Origin: Mycolicibacterium stellerae
GTDB lineage: Bacteria > Actinomycetota > Actinomycetes > Mycobacteriales > Mycobacteriaceae
Direction of reading: 5' to 3'
NCBI RefSeq assembly: GCF_003719305.1
Contig: NZ_RARC01000014.1
Span: forward strand, 62,001 to 126,000
DNA: 64,000 nt
Shown: piece after piece, positions 49,545 to 58,480 of the stretch
Numbering within the stretch: position 1 is the first letter of the stretch
How the letters are laid out: the number at the start of each line of letters is the position of its first letter
Position numbers and translations under genes: made by a program
The notes under the pieces: model-generated
The model's database searches: none
Seen by the model: only the letters and a program-made list of their open reading frames with translations
Told to the model about the DNA's origin: nothing

Positions 49545-50540
49545 ATGAGGCGCCCGCGTCGTACACCTTCGTTTCGAACGCCCGCGGGCGAGATCGTGCC
49601 AGGAAGTGTCGCTGAAGTCGGTTACTGTCGCCTCGGTGGCGTCGACCAATGGGTGATGATCCGCGGCGAGAATCTCGCCAACCCACCGCTCATCCATCTG
49701 CACGGCGGGCCGGGTTTCAGCGAGACCCGTCTGTTGCGTCACTTCAATTCCGATCTGGAGAAGCGATTCACCGTCGTCTACTGGGACCAACGCGGCGCGG
49801 GGAAATCTTTCGATCGGTCGCTTTCTGAATCGTCGATGACAGTCGACCAATTCATCGCCGACCTCGATGAGCTGGTCGACATGGTCTGCGCCCGCGTCGG
49901 CCAGGAGCAGGTCGTGCTCCACGGACATTCGTGGGGGTCCGCGCTCGGCGTGCTGTATGCCGCCCGTTACCCGCAACGGGTCGCCGCCTACGTCGGCACG
50001 GGCCAGATCGGCGATTGGCCGGCCGCGGAGTCGGCTTCCTACGCCTACGCGCTCGCCGAGGCGCAACGTCGCAACAACCGCACAGCCCTTAAAGCCCTGC
50101 GCACCATCGGCCCGCCGCCGTATCCCGCGTCCAGCGTGTTCAAGGAGCGGACCTGGGTGCAGCGCGTCGACGGACAATTGGGTCCGAGAGCCTTATGGCG
50201 ATTCGGACGGATCGCGCTCGGCGGCACCGAGTCGACCCTTCTCGATCTGCCTCGTCAGGTCCGCGGCTTCCGCTTCTCGATGACCGCGATGTGGGACGAG
50301 GTGAGCTCCCTCAATCTCCTGCAGGACGCTCCCGAGTTGCGCGTGCCTGTCTTCTTCTTCCTCGGCCGACACGATCACTGGGTGCCACCCGAGACGAGCA
50401 TGGCGTATTTCGATGCGCTCAGCGCAACCTCTAAAAAGGTTCTCTGGTTCGACGAGTCCGGGCATGAACCCTTCGTGGACGAACCAGACGAGTTCAACCA
50501 AGCGGTCGCCGAGATGGTACGACCTCTTGTAGCGCGATGA
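49545..50540 (+). CDS. Alpha/beta hydrolase, proline-iminopeptidase-like
   Basis: A 331-residue S33-type hydrolase. The HLHGGPGFSETRLL oxyanion block, YWDQRGAGKSF, the nucleophile elbow GHSWGSALG, an acid in LGRHDHWVPP and the histidine in DESGHEPFVDEP are all in place. It may cleave N-terminal proline or act as an esterase. It stands alone between the sugar operon and an MFS exporter gene. A modest GGAAAG lies before the ATG at 49545. Confidence 0.85.
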   Translation: MRRPRRTPSFRTPAGEIVPGSVAEVGYCRLGGVDQWVMIRGENLANPPLIHLHGGPGFSETRLLRHFNSDLEKRFTVVYWDQRGAGKSFDRSLSESSMTVDQFIADLDELVDMVCARVGQEQVVLHGHSWGSALGVLYAARYPQRVAAYVGTGQIGDWPAAESASYAYALAEAQRRNNRTALKALRTIGPPPYPASSVFKERTWVQRVDGQLGPRALWRFGRIALGGTESTLLDLPRQVRGFRFSMTAMWDEVSSLNLLQDAPELRVPVFFFLGRHDHWVPPETSMAYFDALSATSKKVLWFDESGHEPFVDEPDEFNQAVAEMVRPLVAR

Positions 50541-50656
50541 CTTCACCGCCGACGACGGAGGCAGGCGCCTTTGGCCCAGTAACCAAGCGAATGTAGTCGG
50601 TGTATGACCGCAGCATTTCGCTGAGCGGGCCCGCGACGACCCGTAGCATCCACCGC

Positions 50657-52198
50657 GTGCCGACGGATGCTCCTGCCGATAGGGACCATCAATACGTCTC
50701 GGGCCTGGCGGCCGTGATGACGGTCATCGCCATGGGCCTCGGCTATGCGATCTCGATCGGCGACCCGACCATCCTGTCGGCCAACCTGCAGGTCGTCTCG
50801 AAGGGTCTGCAGATCTCGGGTGCCACCTCGACATTCGTGGCCAGCCTGGCCACTTTGACGCTTGCGGCCGCCGTGCTCAGCGCGGGCGCTCTCGGCGACC
50901 TCTACGGCATGCGACGCATGTACTTGATCGGGTTGGCAGGCGCGGTCGCGTTCAGTGCACTGGCCGCCGCCGCGCCGAACGTGGCGGTGTTGATCGTGGC
51001 CCGCGCAGGTGCCGGGGTGGCGCTGGCGTTCCTGGTCGGACTGTCGCTGGCGATCACCAACGCGGTGTTCCCGCCGGGTCGGCGGGCCGCGGCAATCGCG
51101 GCCTACTTCGGCGTGGGATACGCCGTCGCAACCCCGCTGCCCGCGCTCGGCGGCGCGCTGGCTCACGCCATCGGTTGGCGCGCATGCTTTTTCGCCGTAC
51201 CGGTCGTCGCTGCCATTGGCTTGGTCATCACGTGGCGATTCGTGCCAGAAACGGTGCGCGCCAGCCGGCGCCTCGACCTCGTAGGACTGGCGCTGTTCGC
51301 TGTCGCGCTGTTGGGAATCATCTTCGGTACCTCGCGAATGGAGACGGGCATCGACCTCGTCGGCCTGGTATCCATCACGGTCGGCTTGGTGGCCGCAGCC
51401 GCGTTCGTGATGCAGGAACTCCGCACCCCGGCTCCGGCACTGGACATGCGGGTCTTCCGCTCGAGCCGGTTCAACGCGGCCGTGACCGCCGGGGTGGTGT
51501 TCAACATCGTGCTCGGCGGGTCGATGGTCCTGCTGGCCTTCTATCTCGTCACCATCCGCAAGGAATCACCCGAGCTGATGGGTCTGCTGTTGATTCCCGC
51601 CACCGGGATGGCTGCGCTGGCGGCGTTCTCCGTCGGCCCTGTCGCGAATCGGTTCGGCGCCCGCACGGTGCTGGTCGGCGGGCTCGCCGTCATGCTCGCC
51701 GGCCTGCTGGTGCTGAGGTCGTTCGACCTGCACACGTCTCGACCGGTGGTGTTCATCACCACGGCGCTCATCGTGGTCGGCGGCGCACTCGTCACGACAC
51801 CCCAGGCCACGATCATGATGAGCAGCGCGCCCGCTGAGCTCGGCGGCGCCATCTCGGCCGTCAAGAGCGCCGTCAACGAGGGCGGCTACTCCCTCGGGCC
51901 TGCGCTCTTCGCGCTTGTCGGGATCAACCTCTTCCTCACCGACAGCGTCCACGACCTCTCCGGGTCCGGGCTCACCCGCGCCGAAACACGCGAGGCCCTG
52001 CTGACCGTGCACGGCGGCCGAGGAGCGCATCTGGTCAACCCGGAGCAGGCGCGGCTGGTGGTCGAGCAGGCGCCGCACAACGCGGTCGACGCGATTCACA
52101 CGTTGAGCCTGATTATGGCCGTCGGCCCGATCGCGGCGATCATCCTGGCTCTTTGGCTGATCAAACCGGGCGCCGACGCCAGGGCGGTGCAGCCCTAG
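50657..52198 (+). CDS. MFS efflux transporter, DHA2 (14-helix) type
   Basis: A 513-residue major facilitator with about 14 helices. Motif A-like GALGDLYGMRRMYLIG, the DHA2 arrangement of helices (LAVGLSLAITNAVFPPGRRAAAIAAYF region, then RRLDLVGLALFAVALLGIIFG) and a conserved MSSAPAELGGAISAVKSAVNEGG block support a drug/proton antiporter. The start is uncertain: GTG at 50657 gives PTDAPADRDHQY before the first helix, and an in-frame GTG at 50600 gives a poorly coding extension. Neither has a good ribosome binding site. It converges with the BVMO gene. Confidence 0.82.
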   Translation: MPTDAPADRDHQYVSGLAAVMTVIAMGLGYAISIGDPTILSANLQVVSKGLQISGATSTFVASLATLTLAAAVLSAGALGDLYGMRRMYLIGLAGAVAFSALAAAAPNVAVLIVARAGAGVALAFLVGLSLAITNAVFPPGRRAAAIAAYFGVGYAVATPLPALGGALAHAIGWRACFFAVPVVAAIGLVITWRFVPETVRASRRLDLVGLALFAVALLGIIFGTSRMETGIDLVGLVSITVGLVAAAAFVMQELRTPAPALDMRVFRSSRFNAAVTAGVVFNIVLGGSMVLLAFYLVTIRKESPELMGLLLIPATGMAALAAFSVGPVANRFGARTVLVGGLAVMLAGLLVLRSFDLHTSRPVVFITTALIVVGGALVTTPQATIMMSSAPAELGGAISAVKSAVNEGGYSLGPALFALVGINLFLTDSVHDLSGSGLTRAETREALLTVHGGRGAHLVNPEQARLVVEQAPHNAVDAIHTLSLIMAVGPIAAIILALWLIKPGADARAVQP

Positions 52199-52242
52199 AT
52201 GCCGTACCGTGTTCGCCCCTCGGGCGCGCTGTCGTTGCACCG

Positions 52243-53832
52243 TCATCGCGTCGTGAGCACCAATCCCGGATAGCCTTGGGCCGCAATATCGTCCAACGAT
52301 CTGCGATAATTGCCGAACCCGCCGATGTAGGGCATGAACACGCGCTTCTTACCGTCGATGTTGGAGCCCAGGTACCACGACGACTCGGCCCTCGGGAACA
52401 GCGTGCGCTCCGCGGCCTCGGCCACGTGCGCCGTCCACGCCCGCGCGGCGTCGCGGCGCGGCTCCACCTCGGTGATCCCTTGATTTCTCGACTCGACCAT
52501 CAGCCCGACGGCCCAGTCCACCTGTACCTCCGCATGCAGCACCATGTTCGCCAGCACCGAGGGGCTGCCCGGCCCGCTGAAGTTGAACAGGTTCGGCAGC
52601 CGCGGCACCATTACCCCCAGGAAGGTGACCGGGCCGTCGGCCCAGATCTCCGACAGCCGCTGCCCGTCCTGGCCTGTCGGGTCGATCCGCGTCATCGCGC
52701 CCGTCAGCGCGTCGAAGCCGGTCGCGAACACCAGCACATCGCACTCGTAGTTGGCCTCGCCCGTTCGCACACCGTCTGGCGAGATCGCCTCGATCGGCTC
52801 GCGGCGCAGGTTCACCAGCAACACATTGTCGCGGTTGAACGTCGCGTAGTAGCCCGCGTCGGTGCAGATGCGCTTCGTCCCGATCGGATGGTCGGTGGGG
52901 ATCAGGTCCTCGGCGACGGCCGGGTCGTCGACGATCTCGCGGACGCGGTCCTCGGCGAACTGGCGCGCGATGTCGTTGGCCTCGAGCACCGACGTCTGGT
53001 CGGGGAACGTCTTGCTGAACAGCACGCCGCCGTCGCGCCAGCGCAGCCACATCGCCTCGTCCCGTTCCTCGGGATCCGTGTCGAGCGCGTTCTTGTGATA
53101 CGTGCCGTGCGGTGTGCCTGCGGGTGCGTACGCCGAGCGCTGCCTGCGGTCCGGATACTCCCGTTTGATGCGCGCGACGTCCTCGCCCGACCACGGGTGG
53201 TTCGGCATCGGGATCGTGTAGTTCGGCGACCGCTGGAACACCACCAGCGACTGGGCCTGCTCGGCGAGGATCGGCGTCACCTGGATGCCCGACGAGCCCG
53301 TGCCGATAACGCCGATCTTCTTGCCGCGCAAATCTGGATCGCCGCGGGGCCACGCCGCGGTGAAATACACCTCCCCCGCGAAATCGTCGAGGCCGGGAAT
53401 GTCGGGCCGGTTCACTGCCGAAAGGCAGCCCGTCGCGCACAACAGAAACCGGGCGCGGTGTGTCTCGCCCGTCGATGTCTGCACCACCCACTCGCCCGCA
53501 TCGAAACGGGCACCGACGACCTCGGTGTCGAAGAGGTAGTGCCGCCGCAGGTCGTACCGGTCGGCGACGTGGTCGAGATACGCAAGGATCTCGGGTTGCG
53601 CCGCAAAACGCTCCGTCCACGTCCACTCGTTCTGCAGGTCTTCGTCGAAAGAGTATGAGTAGTCGACACTTTCGACGTCGCAGCGCGCGCCGGGATAGCG
53701 GTTCCAGTACCAGGTGCCGCCGACGCTCGGTGCCGCCTCGATACCCGTTACAGACATGCCCTCCGACAGACAGCGATGCACGGCGTACAGCCCGGCGAAG
53801 CCCGCGCCGATCACGATCGCGTCCGTACTCAC
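52243..53832 (-). CDS. Baeyer-Villiger-type flavin monooxygenase with altered fingerprint
   Basis: A 529-residue cyclohexanone/steroid-monooxygenase-like flavoprotein. The FAD motif GAGFAGLYAVHR starts at residue 9, GGTWYWNRYPGARCDVES is the strongly conserved BVMO stretch, and the NADPH motif is GVIGTGSSGIQV. The BVMO fingerprint FxGxxxHxxxWP is present at 151-162 but the His is replaced by Phe157 (FAGEVYFTAAWP). This could alter or weaken oxygenation. The GTG start (53830-53832) overlaps the esterase gene stop. It is paired with the upstream esterase, as mymA is with lipR. Confidence 0.88.
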   Translation of the reverse strand: MSTDAIVIGAGFAGLYAVHRCLSEGMSVTGIEAAPSVGGTWYWNRYPGARCDVESVDYSYSFDEDLQNEWTWTERFAAQPEILAYLDHVADRYDLRRHYLFDTEVVGARFDAGEWVVQTSTGETHRARFLLCATGCLSAVNRPDIPGLDDFAGEVYFTAAWPRGDPDLRGKKIGVIGTGSSGIQVTPILAEQAQSLVVFQRSPNYTIPMPNHPWSGEDVARIKREYPDRRQRSAYAPAGTPHGTYHKNALDTDPEERDEAMWLRWRDGGVLFSKTFPDQTSVLEANDIARQFAEDRVREIVDDPAVAEDLIPTDHPIGTKRICTDAGYYATFNRDNVLLVNLRREPIEAISPDGVRTGEANYECDVLVFATGFDALTGAMTRIDPTGQDGQRLSEIWADGPVTFLGVMVPRLPNLFNFSGPGSPSVLANMVLHAEVQVDWAVGLMVESRNQGITEVEPRRDAARAWTAHVAEAAERTLFPRAESSWYLGSNIDGKKRVFMPYIGGFGNYRRSLDDIAAQGYPGLVLTTR

Positions 53833-54770
53833 GCTGACACCTCCACCGCCGTCGCGAGCAGCCCCCGCATATCGGCCCATAGCAATTCTCGGCCCGCAGC
53901 ACCGGCCGAGAACGGCATGATTGTCATGAACCCGTGAAACAAGCCCGGGTAATCACGATGCACCACAGGCACATTCGCGAGCCGGAGCCGTTGCGCGTAC
54001 GCCACGCCCTCGCTGTGCAGCACGTCGAACCCGGCGGTCACCACGATCGCGGGCGGCAGGCCCTCGTGCGATTCGGCTCGGGCCGGTGCCACCAGATACT
54101 CCGGCGAGGGCATCTTGTCGTCGAGGTATTGCCGCCAGTAATACTGCATCGCATCGCGGGTGTTGACATATCCCGTCGAGTACTTGCGATAGCTCTCGGT
54201 GTCGAAGAACGGCTCGATGACCGGATAGATCAGCAGTTGCCCGGCAGGCATCCGCGCACTGCGTTCGCGGCATATCAGGGCGGTCACGGCGGCGAGGTTG
54301 CCGCCCGCGCTGTCGCCCGCGATCAGCACCCGCGACGGGTCGACGCCGAGTTCGTCGGCCTGCTCGATCGCCCAACACCACGCGGCGAACACATCCTCGA
54401 CGGCCGCGGGCGCCCGATGCTCCGGCGCCAACCGGTAGTCCACCGACACAACGACCGTCTCGGTGAACCGCGACATCGCCCGGCAGAAGCCGTCGTGTGA
54501 GTCGAGGTCGCAGAGCACGAACCCGCCGCCGTGCGCGAACACCACCGCCGGGCGCGGCTGACTGTCGCCGTGCGGTCGGTAGATCCGCACGGCCAGGTCG
54601 CCAGCGGGGCCGGGGATGAGGAGGTCCTCGGCGCTCGCCACATCGTCGAGGTTCGCGACGGGAATCCGCCGACCGGCGATCGCGGCCCGCGCCTGCTGCG
54701 GCGTCATCGTCTCGACCGGTGTACGTGCGTCGTCCATGGAGCGCATGAACTCCTGCACGCCGTCGTCCAT
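53829..54770 (-). CDS. Alpha/beta hydrolase, HSL family esterase
   Basis: A 313-residue esterase with HGGGF (oxyanion hole), DYRLAPEH, the nucleophile GDSAGGNLAA, an acid Asp in TAGFDVLHSEG and the His in GLFHGFMT. It should hydrolyse the ester made by the coupled BVMO. The ATG at 54768-54770 is preferred over a longer frame to 54836 that would overlap the promoter and start of the divergent P450 gene. With only 64 bp between the P450 and esterase starts, the two are probably co-regulated. Confidence 0.87.
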   Translation of the reverse strand: MDDGVQEFMRSMDDARTPVETMTPQQARAAIAGRRIPVANLDDVASAEDLLIPGPAGDLAVRIYRPHGDSQPRPAVVFAHGGGFVLCDLDSHDGFCRAMSRFTETVVVSVDYRLAPEHRAPAAVEDVFAAWCWAIEQADELGVDPSRVLIAGDSAGGNLAAVTALICRERSARMPAGQLLIYPVIEPFFDTESYRKYSTGYVNTRDAMQYYWRQYLDDKMPSPEYLVAPARAESHEGLPPAIVVTAGFDVLHSEGVAYAQRLRLANVPVVHRDYPGLFHGFMTIMPFSAGAAGRELLWADMRGLLATAVEVSA

Positions 54771-54834
54771 GATCGGCACCGTAATGCACGAACGCTGGCT
54801 ACCATCACGAAAAGGTCCACCCGAGGAGTTCCGC

Positions 54835-56091
54835 ATGAGCCCATCCGTTCCTCACCTGCGCGAAGCCCCGCCCAACCTGCCGCCCGGCTTCGACTTCACC
54901 GATCCCGAGATCTACGCGCACCGGTTGCCGACGGAGGAACTCGCCGAGGTCCGCCGGGTTGCGCCGATCTGGTGGAACGAGCAGCCGGCCGATGTCGGCG
55001 GGTTCGGCGACGGTGGGTTCTGGGTGGTCAGCAGGCACCGTGACGTCCGCGAGGTGTCGCTGCGCAGCGACGTGTTCTCGTCGGCGGCCAAGACCGTTGT
55101 CCCCCACTTCAAGCCGTCGGTGGACGTCGAGGGACAGATCAAGGCCTCCAAGCTGTCCATGCTGATGATGGACGACCCCGAACACGCCCGACTACGCAAG
55201 ATCATCTCCCGCGGGTTCACGCCCCGCGCCGTCGACCGGCTTCGCGCCGAGCTCGACGAGCGGGCACAGCGCGTCGCCGCTGAAGCCGCCGCCAAGGACT
55301 CCGGCGACTTCGTCCTTCAGGTCGCGCGCGAACTGCCGCTGCAGGCCATCGCCGGGCTTCTCGGTGTTCCGCTGGAAGACCGCAACAAGCTCTTCGAATG
55401 GACGAACCAGATGATCGGTGGCGACGACCCCGAGTTCGCGGAATTCGACTCACTGGGTGCAACGGGCGAGTTGATCTGGTACGCAATGCAATTAGCGCAG
55501 CGAAAGGCCGAGGAGCCCGGCGAAGACATCGTCAGCACGCTGATCGACTCCGAAGCAGACGGGCAGCTGACCGAGGCCGAGTTCGGCATGTTCGTCGTGA
55601 CGCTGACGGTGGCGGGCAACGAGACGACCCGCAACTCGATCACCCAGGGAATGATGGCGTTCACCGACAACCCCGAGCAGTGGGAGTTGTTCAAGGCGCA
55701 GCGACCGAAGACCGCCGCCGACGAGATCATCCGCTGGGCGTCGCCGATCACGGCGTTCCAGCGGACGGCGCTGGTCGATACAGAGCTCGGCGGCGTAGCG
55801 ATCAAGAAGGGGCAGCGGCTGGTGTTGTTCTACCGGTCGGCGAACTTCGACGAGGACGTCTTCGACGACCCCTACACATTCGACATCATGCGGGATCCCA
55901 ACCCGCACCTGGGGTTTGGTGGCACGGGCGCGCACTACTGTGTCGGCGCCAACCTCGCCAGGATGACCATCGACCTGATGTTCAACGCGATCGCCGACCA
56001 CATCCCCCACCTCACGCCCGTCTCCGCGCCGGAGCGGCTGCGGTCGAGCTTCATCAACGGGATCAAGCACTGGCAGGTCGAATACCGGTGA
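54835..56091 (+). CDS. cyp125: Cytochrome P450 of the CYP125 (steroid C26/27-hydroxylase) family
   Basis: A 418-residue P450. The N-terminus NLPPGFDFTDPEIYAHRLP and the segment RLRKIISRGFTPRAV match the CYP125 pattern as I remember it from M. tuberculosis. The I-helix is AGNETTRNSITQGMMAF, the ExxR motif is in DEIIRWASPITAFQRT, and the haem Cys is in GFGGTGAHYCVGANLARM (near residue 361). CYP125 oxidises the terminal side-chain methyl of cholesterol or cholestenone. This copy is not followed by the usual fadA5 neighbourhood, so it is probably a paralogue. GAGGAG precedes the ATG at 54835. An igr-like operon faces it downstream. Confidence 0.88.
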   Translation: MSPSVPHLREAPPNLPPGFDFTDPEIYAHRLPTEELAEVRRVAPIWWNEQPADVGGFGDGGFWVVSRHRDVREVSLRSDVFSSAAKTVVPHFKPSVDVEGQIKASKLSMLMMDDPEHARLRKIISRGFTPRAVDRLRAELDERAQRVAAEAAAKDSGDFVLQVARELPLQAIAGLLGVPLEDRNKLFEWTNQMIGGDDPEFAEFDSLGATGELIWYAMQLAQRKAEEPGEDIVSTLIDSEADGQLTEAEFGMFVVTLTVAGNETTRNSITQGMMAFTDNPEQWELFKAQRPKTAADEIIRWASPITAFQRTALVDTELGGVAIKKGQRLVLFYRSANFDEDVFDDPYTFDIMRDPNPHLGFGGTGAHYCVGANLARMTIDLMFNAIADHIPHLTPVSAPERLRSSFINGIKHWQVEYR

Positions 56092-56140
56092 ATGCGCCGC
56101 CCTTCGGCGAGGGTGCCGTTTCGTACGCAACACGCCGCGG

Positions 56141-56518
56141 CAAGTCAAATATTTCGGCGCGCTGTGGATGTCGGAGCTCGCGCGTCGCAACCCGCAGCTG
56201 CGGCTCGTCACTGTGAGCCCGGGAAACACGGCTGGCACCGACGTCTTCAGAGACATGGGCACAATTCTGACGCCTTTGATGAATCGGATCCTCATGCCGT
56301 ACGTACTGCCAAGGCTCGGCCTCGCTCATCCGGTCGATACGGGCGCTCGTCGACTGGTCCACGCCTCGGTGACAGATGAGCTCGACAGCGGCAAGTTCTA
56401 CGCAAGCGCCGCCAAGACGTTGACGGGGCCGCTCGTCGACCAGGCCGGTATCGTCGCCGACTTCGCCGATCCGACGATCCAGCGCCACGCCTACCAGGCC
56501 GTTCACCGCTTCCTGTAG
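56141..56518 (+). pseudogene. 5'-truncated short-chain dehydrogenase remnant
   Basis: An open frame translating as QVKYFGALWMSELARRNPQL, then RLVTVSPGNTAGTDVF and LTGPLVDQ...DPTIQRHAYQAVHRFL, clearly the C-terminal half of a protochlorophyllide-reductase-like SDR that should start with a Rossmann motif and the YxxxK catalytic pair. The Tyr and the whole N-terminal half are missing; the recognisable part begins about 50 bp after the P450 stop. The first possible ATG is at 56168. I read it as a deletion remnant. Confidence 0.7.
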
Positions 56519-58077
56519 CCCCGCTCCCGTGGCTGCCGCTCCCACAACACGCCATCGCCGGCCGTAACGCCTTCCTGGATCAGCGTGCGCTTGAGGATCT
56601 TGTTGGTCGCCGTCTGCGGCAGTGCGTCGTTGACGCGAACGTATCTCGGCCAGGCCTTCGGCGACAGGTCGGGTTGCGATGCGAGGAATTCCTCGAACCG
56701 CTCGGGCGACAGGGAGGCTCCCGAGTTGACGACGACGGCCGCCATCACCTGGTCGCCGACGCGCTCGTCCGGGACGGCGTAGACGGCCACGTGGTTGATC
56801 TCGGGCAGCCGCTGCAGGACCCGTTCGATCGGGCCCGCGGCGAGGTTCTCCCCGTCGACCCTCATCCAGTCGGCGGTGCGACCGGCGAGGTAGATCCAGC
56901 CGTCGGCGTCGCGGTAGGCCAGATCGCCCGACCAGTACATGCCGTGCCGCATCCGCTCCTCGGTGGCGGCGGGGTCGTTATAGTAGCCCGTGAAACCGCC
57001 GACCCCGTAGGTGTTGACCAGCTCACCGACCGCCTCGTCGAAGTTGGCCAGCGCGCCGTGCTCGTCGAAAACCGCTGGCGCACATTCGGTCACGGTGTCG
57101 GCGTGGTACACGCTGACCCCCGGATATCCCTTGCCGATGGACCCCGGCGGACAGCCGTCTTCGCGCATGACGACGACGGCGAACTCGCTCGAGCCGAAGC
57201 TGTCGACGACCTTGCAGCCGAATCGCCGCGCGAACTCGTCGACGTCGCGCTCGGTGGCCTCGTTGCCGAACGCCGACCGCAGCGTGTTGTCGGCGTCGTC
57301 TGGCTTCTCGGGTGTGCCCAACACCAGCGCCAGGGGCTTGCCGACGTAGTTCATGTATGTCGCCCCATAGCGGCGGACGTCGGGCAGGAACCGCGACGGC
57401 GAGAACTTCGCGGGCACCATCGTCGCCCCGCATGCGAGCGCGACCGCCCAGCCCGCCGCCACCCCGTTCGAGTGGAACAGCGGCATCGACAAGTAGCACA
57501 CATCGTCGGCGGTGAGCTCGAACCGTTCGGCCAGGCTTGCGCCGCACAGCACCGCCATCGCGTGGGCGAACCGCACCGCCTTCGGGTCACCGCTGGTGCC
57601 CGACGTGAACAGCATGACGACCGGATCCGCACCGGCTGCCTCGCTGTGCGGCTCAAGCGGTTTCGCCTCGGCGATCGCGTCGCGGTACACGGGGCCGTCG
57701 ACGTCGAGCACCGTTGCCCCGCCGAGGTCGAGACCGTCGAGCAGCGGCATGTGCTCGGCGTCGATGAGCACCAGCTGGCAGTCCGACCGCTTGATGTCGG
57801 CAGCAAGTCCGTCGCCGCGCCGCGTGGTGTTGATGCCGCACAGCACGTACCCGCCGAGCGCGGCCGCCGCCATCGAACGCAGCATCGTGGGCGTATTGCC
57901 CAGCAGCGCGCCGACATGCATCGGACACGTCGGGTCCGCGATCGCGATCAGCGCCGAGGCCTCGGCCGCCGCTTCGCCAAGATGCTCACGCCAGGTCCAG
58001 GTTCGATCCTCGTGCATCATCGCGATGCCGTCGTCGTCCATCCGCGACCGCAACAGCTGCTGCAGCGTCTCAAACAT
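56503..58077 (-). CDS. Fatty-acyl/steroid-CoA ligase (FadD, ANL superfamily)
   Basis: A 524-residue adenylate-forming ligase. The P-loop is MLFTSGTSGDPKAVRFAHAM, the adenine motif region is DSFGSSEFAV, and the C-terminal motif DLAYRDADGWIYLAGRTADWMRVDGENLAAGPIER is canonical (in parts). It should load a carboxylate onto CoA. It is the last gene of the igr-like operon and overlaps the DUF35 gene by 8 bp, so it probably activates the acid that the operon then degrades. It resembles the FadD17 type linked to steroid side chains. Confidence 0.9.
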   Translation of the reverse strand: MFETLQQLLRSRMDDDGIAMMHEDRTWTWREHLGEAAAEASALIAIADPTCPMHVGALLGNTPTMLRSMAAAALGGYVLCGINTTRRGDGLAADIKRSDCQLVLIDAEHMPLLDGLDLGGATVLDVDGPVYRDAIAEAKPLEPHSEAAGADPVVMLFTSGTSGDPKAVRFAHAMAVLCGASLAERFELTADDVCYLSMPLFHSNGVAAGWAVALACGATMVPAKFSPSRFLPDVRRYGATYMNYVGKPLALVLGTPEKPDDADNTLRSAFGNEATERDVDEFARRFGCKVVDSFGSSEFAVVVMREDGCPPGSIGKGYPGVSVYHADTVTECAPAVFDEHGALANFDEAVGELVNTYGVGGFTGYYNDPAATEERMRHGMYWSGDLAYRDADGWIYLAGRTADWMRVDGENLAAGPIERVLQRLPEINHVAVYAVPDERVGDQVMAAVVVNSGASLSPERFEEFLASQPDLSPKAWPRYVRVNDALPQTATNKILKRTLIQEGVTAGDGVLWERQPRERGYRKR

Positions 58078-58480
58078 CGTTGTCCGGCCGGTAGCGCAAC
58101 AGCGTGATTCCCGCGTCGGGCACGTCGCAGAACACCGGCGTCACCCGCATCCCGATACGGATGTCGTCGGGTTCGACGTCGACGAGTTCGGTGCTGACCC
58201 TCGGGCCGGCGTCCCATTCGACGACGGCCAGCAGCTGCGGCAGCTTCTCCGCCCACGGCGGGCCGGTCGGCCTGCGCGCGACCGTGTAGGTGTAGAGCGA
58301 GCCCGTGCCGTCGATCTCCCGCCACTCCAGGTCGTCGGCCAGCGTGCCAGGGGCGAGCGTCCGCGGGTAGAACACGTATTGCTTTGTCGACGGTGAGTAC
58401 TGGATGAGAATTCGGTGCTCGCGCAACGCATCCCAGAACGGCTGCGACACCGGCGTCGGCTCAGGTAGCGGAACGCTCAT
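58070..58480 (-). CDS. DUF35 OB-fold protein lacking the zinc-ribbon cysteines
   Basis: A 136-residue DUF35 protein. The FWDALREHRILIQYSPSTKQ helix-strand start, the YPRTLAPGTLADDLEWREIDG segment and the OB-fold SLYTYTVARRPTGPP are clear. The CxxC pairs of the rubredoxin-like zinc ribbon that normally sit at these points are replaced by SPST and APGT, so all four zinc ligands are gone. In the M. tuberculosis igr operon the DUF35 domain is fused to ChsH2 and binds Ltp2. Here it is a separate protein next to the Ltp2-like gene (ATGA overlap). Confidence 0.85.
   Translation of the reverse strand: MSVPLPEPTPVSQPFWDALREHRILIQYSPSTKQYVFYPRTLAPGTLADDLEWREIDGTGSLYTYTVARRPTGPPWAEKLPQLLAVVEWDAGPRVSTELVDVEPDDIRIGMRVTPVFCDVPDAGITLLRYRPDNDV

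Noticed and set aside
50600..50656. N-terminal extension of the MFS exporter from GTG 50600
   Set aside because: The added residues are of low coding quality and there is no ribosome binding site; the start at 50657 is preferred but not proven.
52153..53658. 501-codon plus-strand frame opposite the BVMO gene
   Set aside because: Antisense shadow; no start signal or motif, while the opposite strand shows FAD and NADPH motifs.
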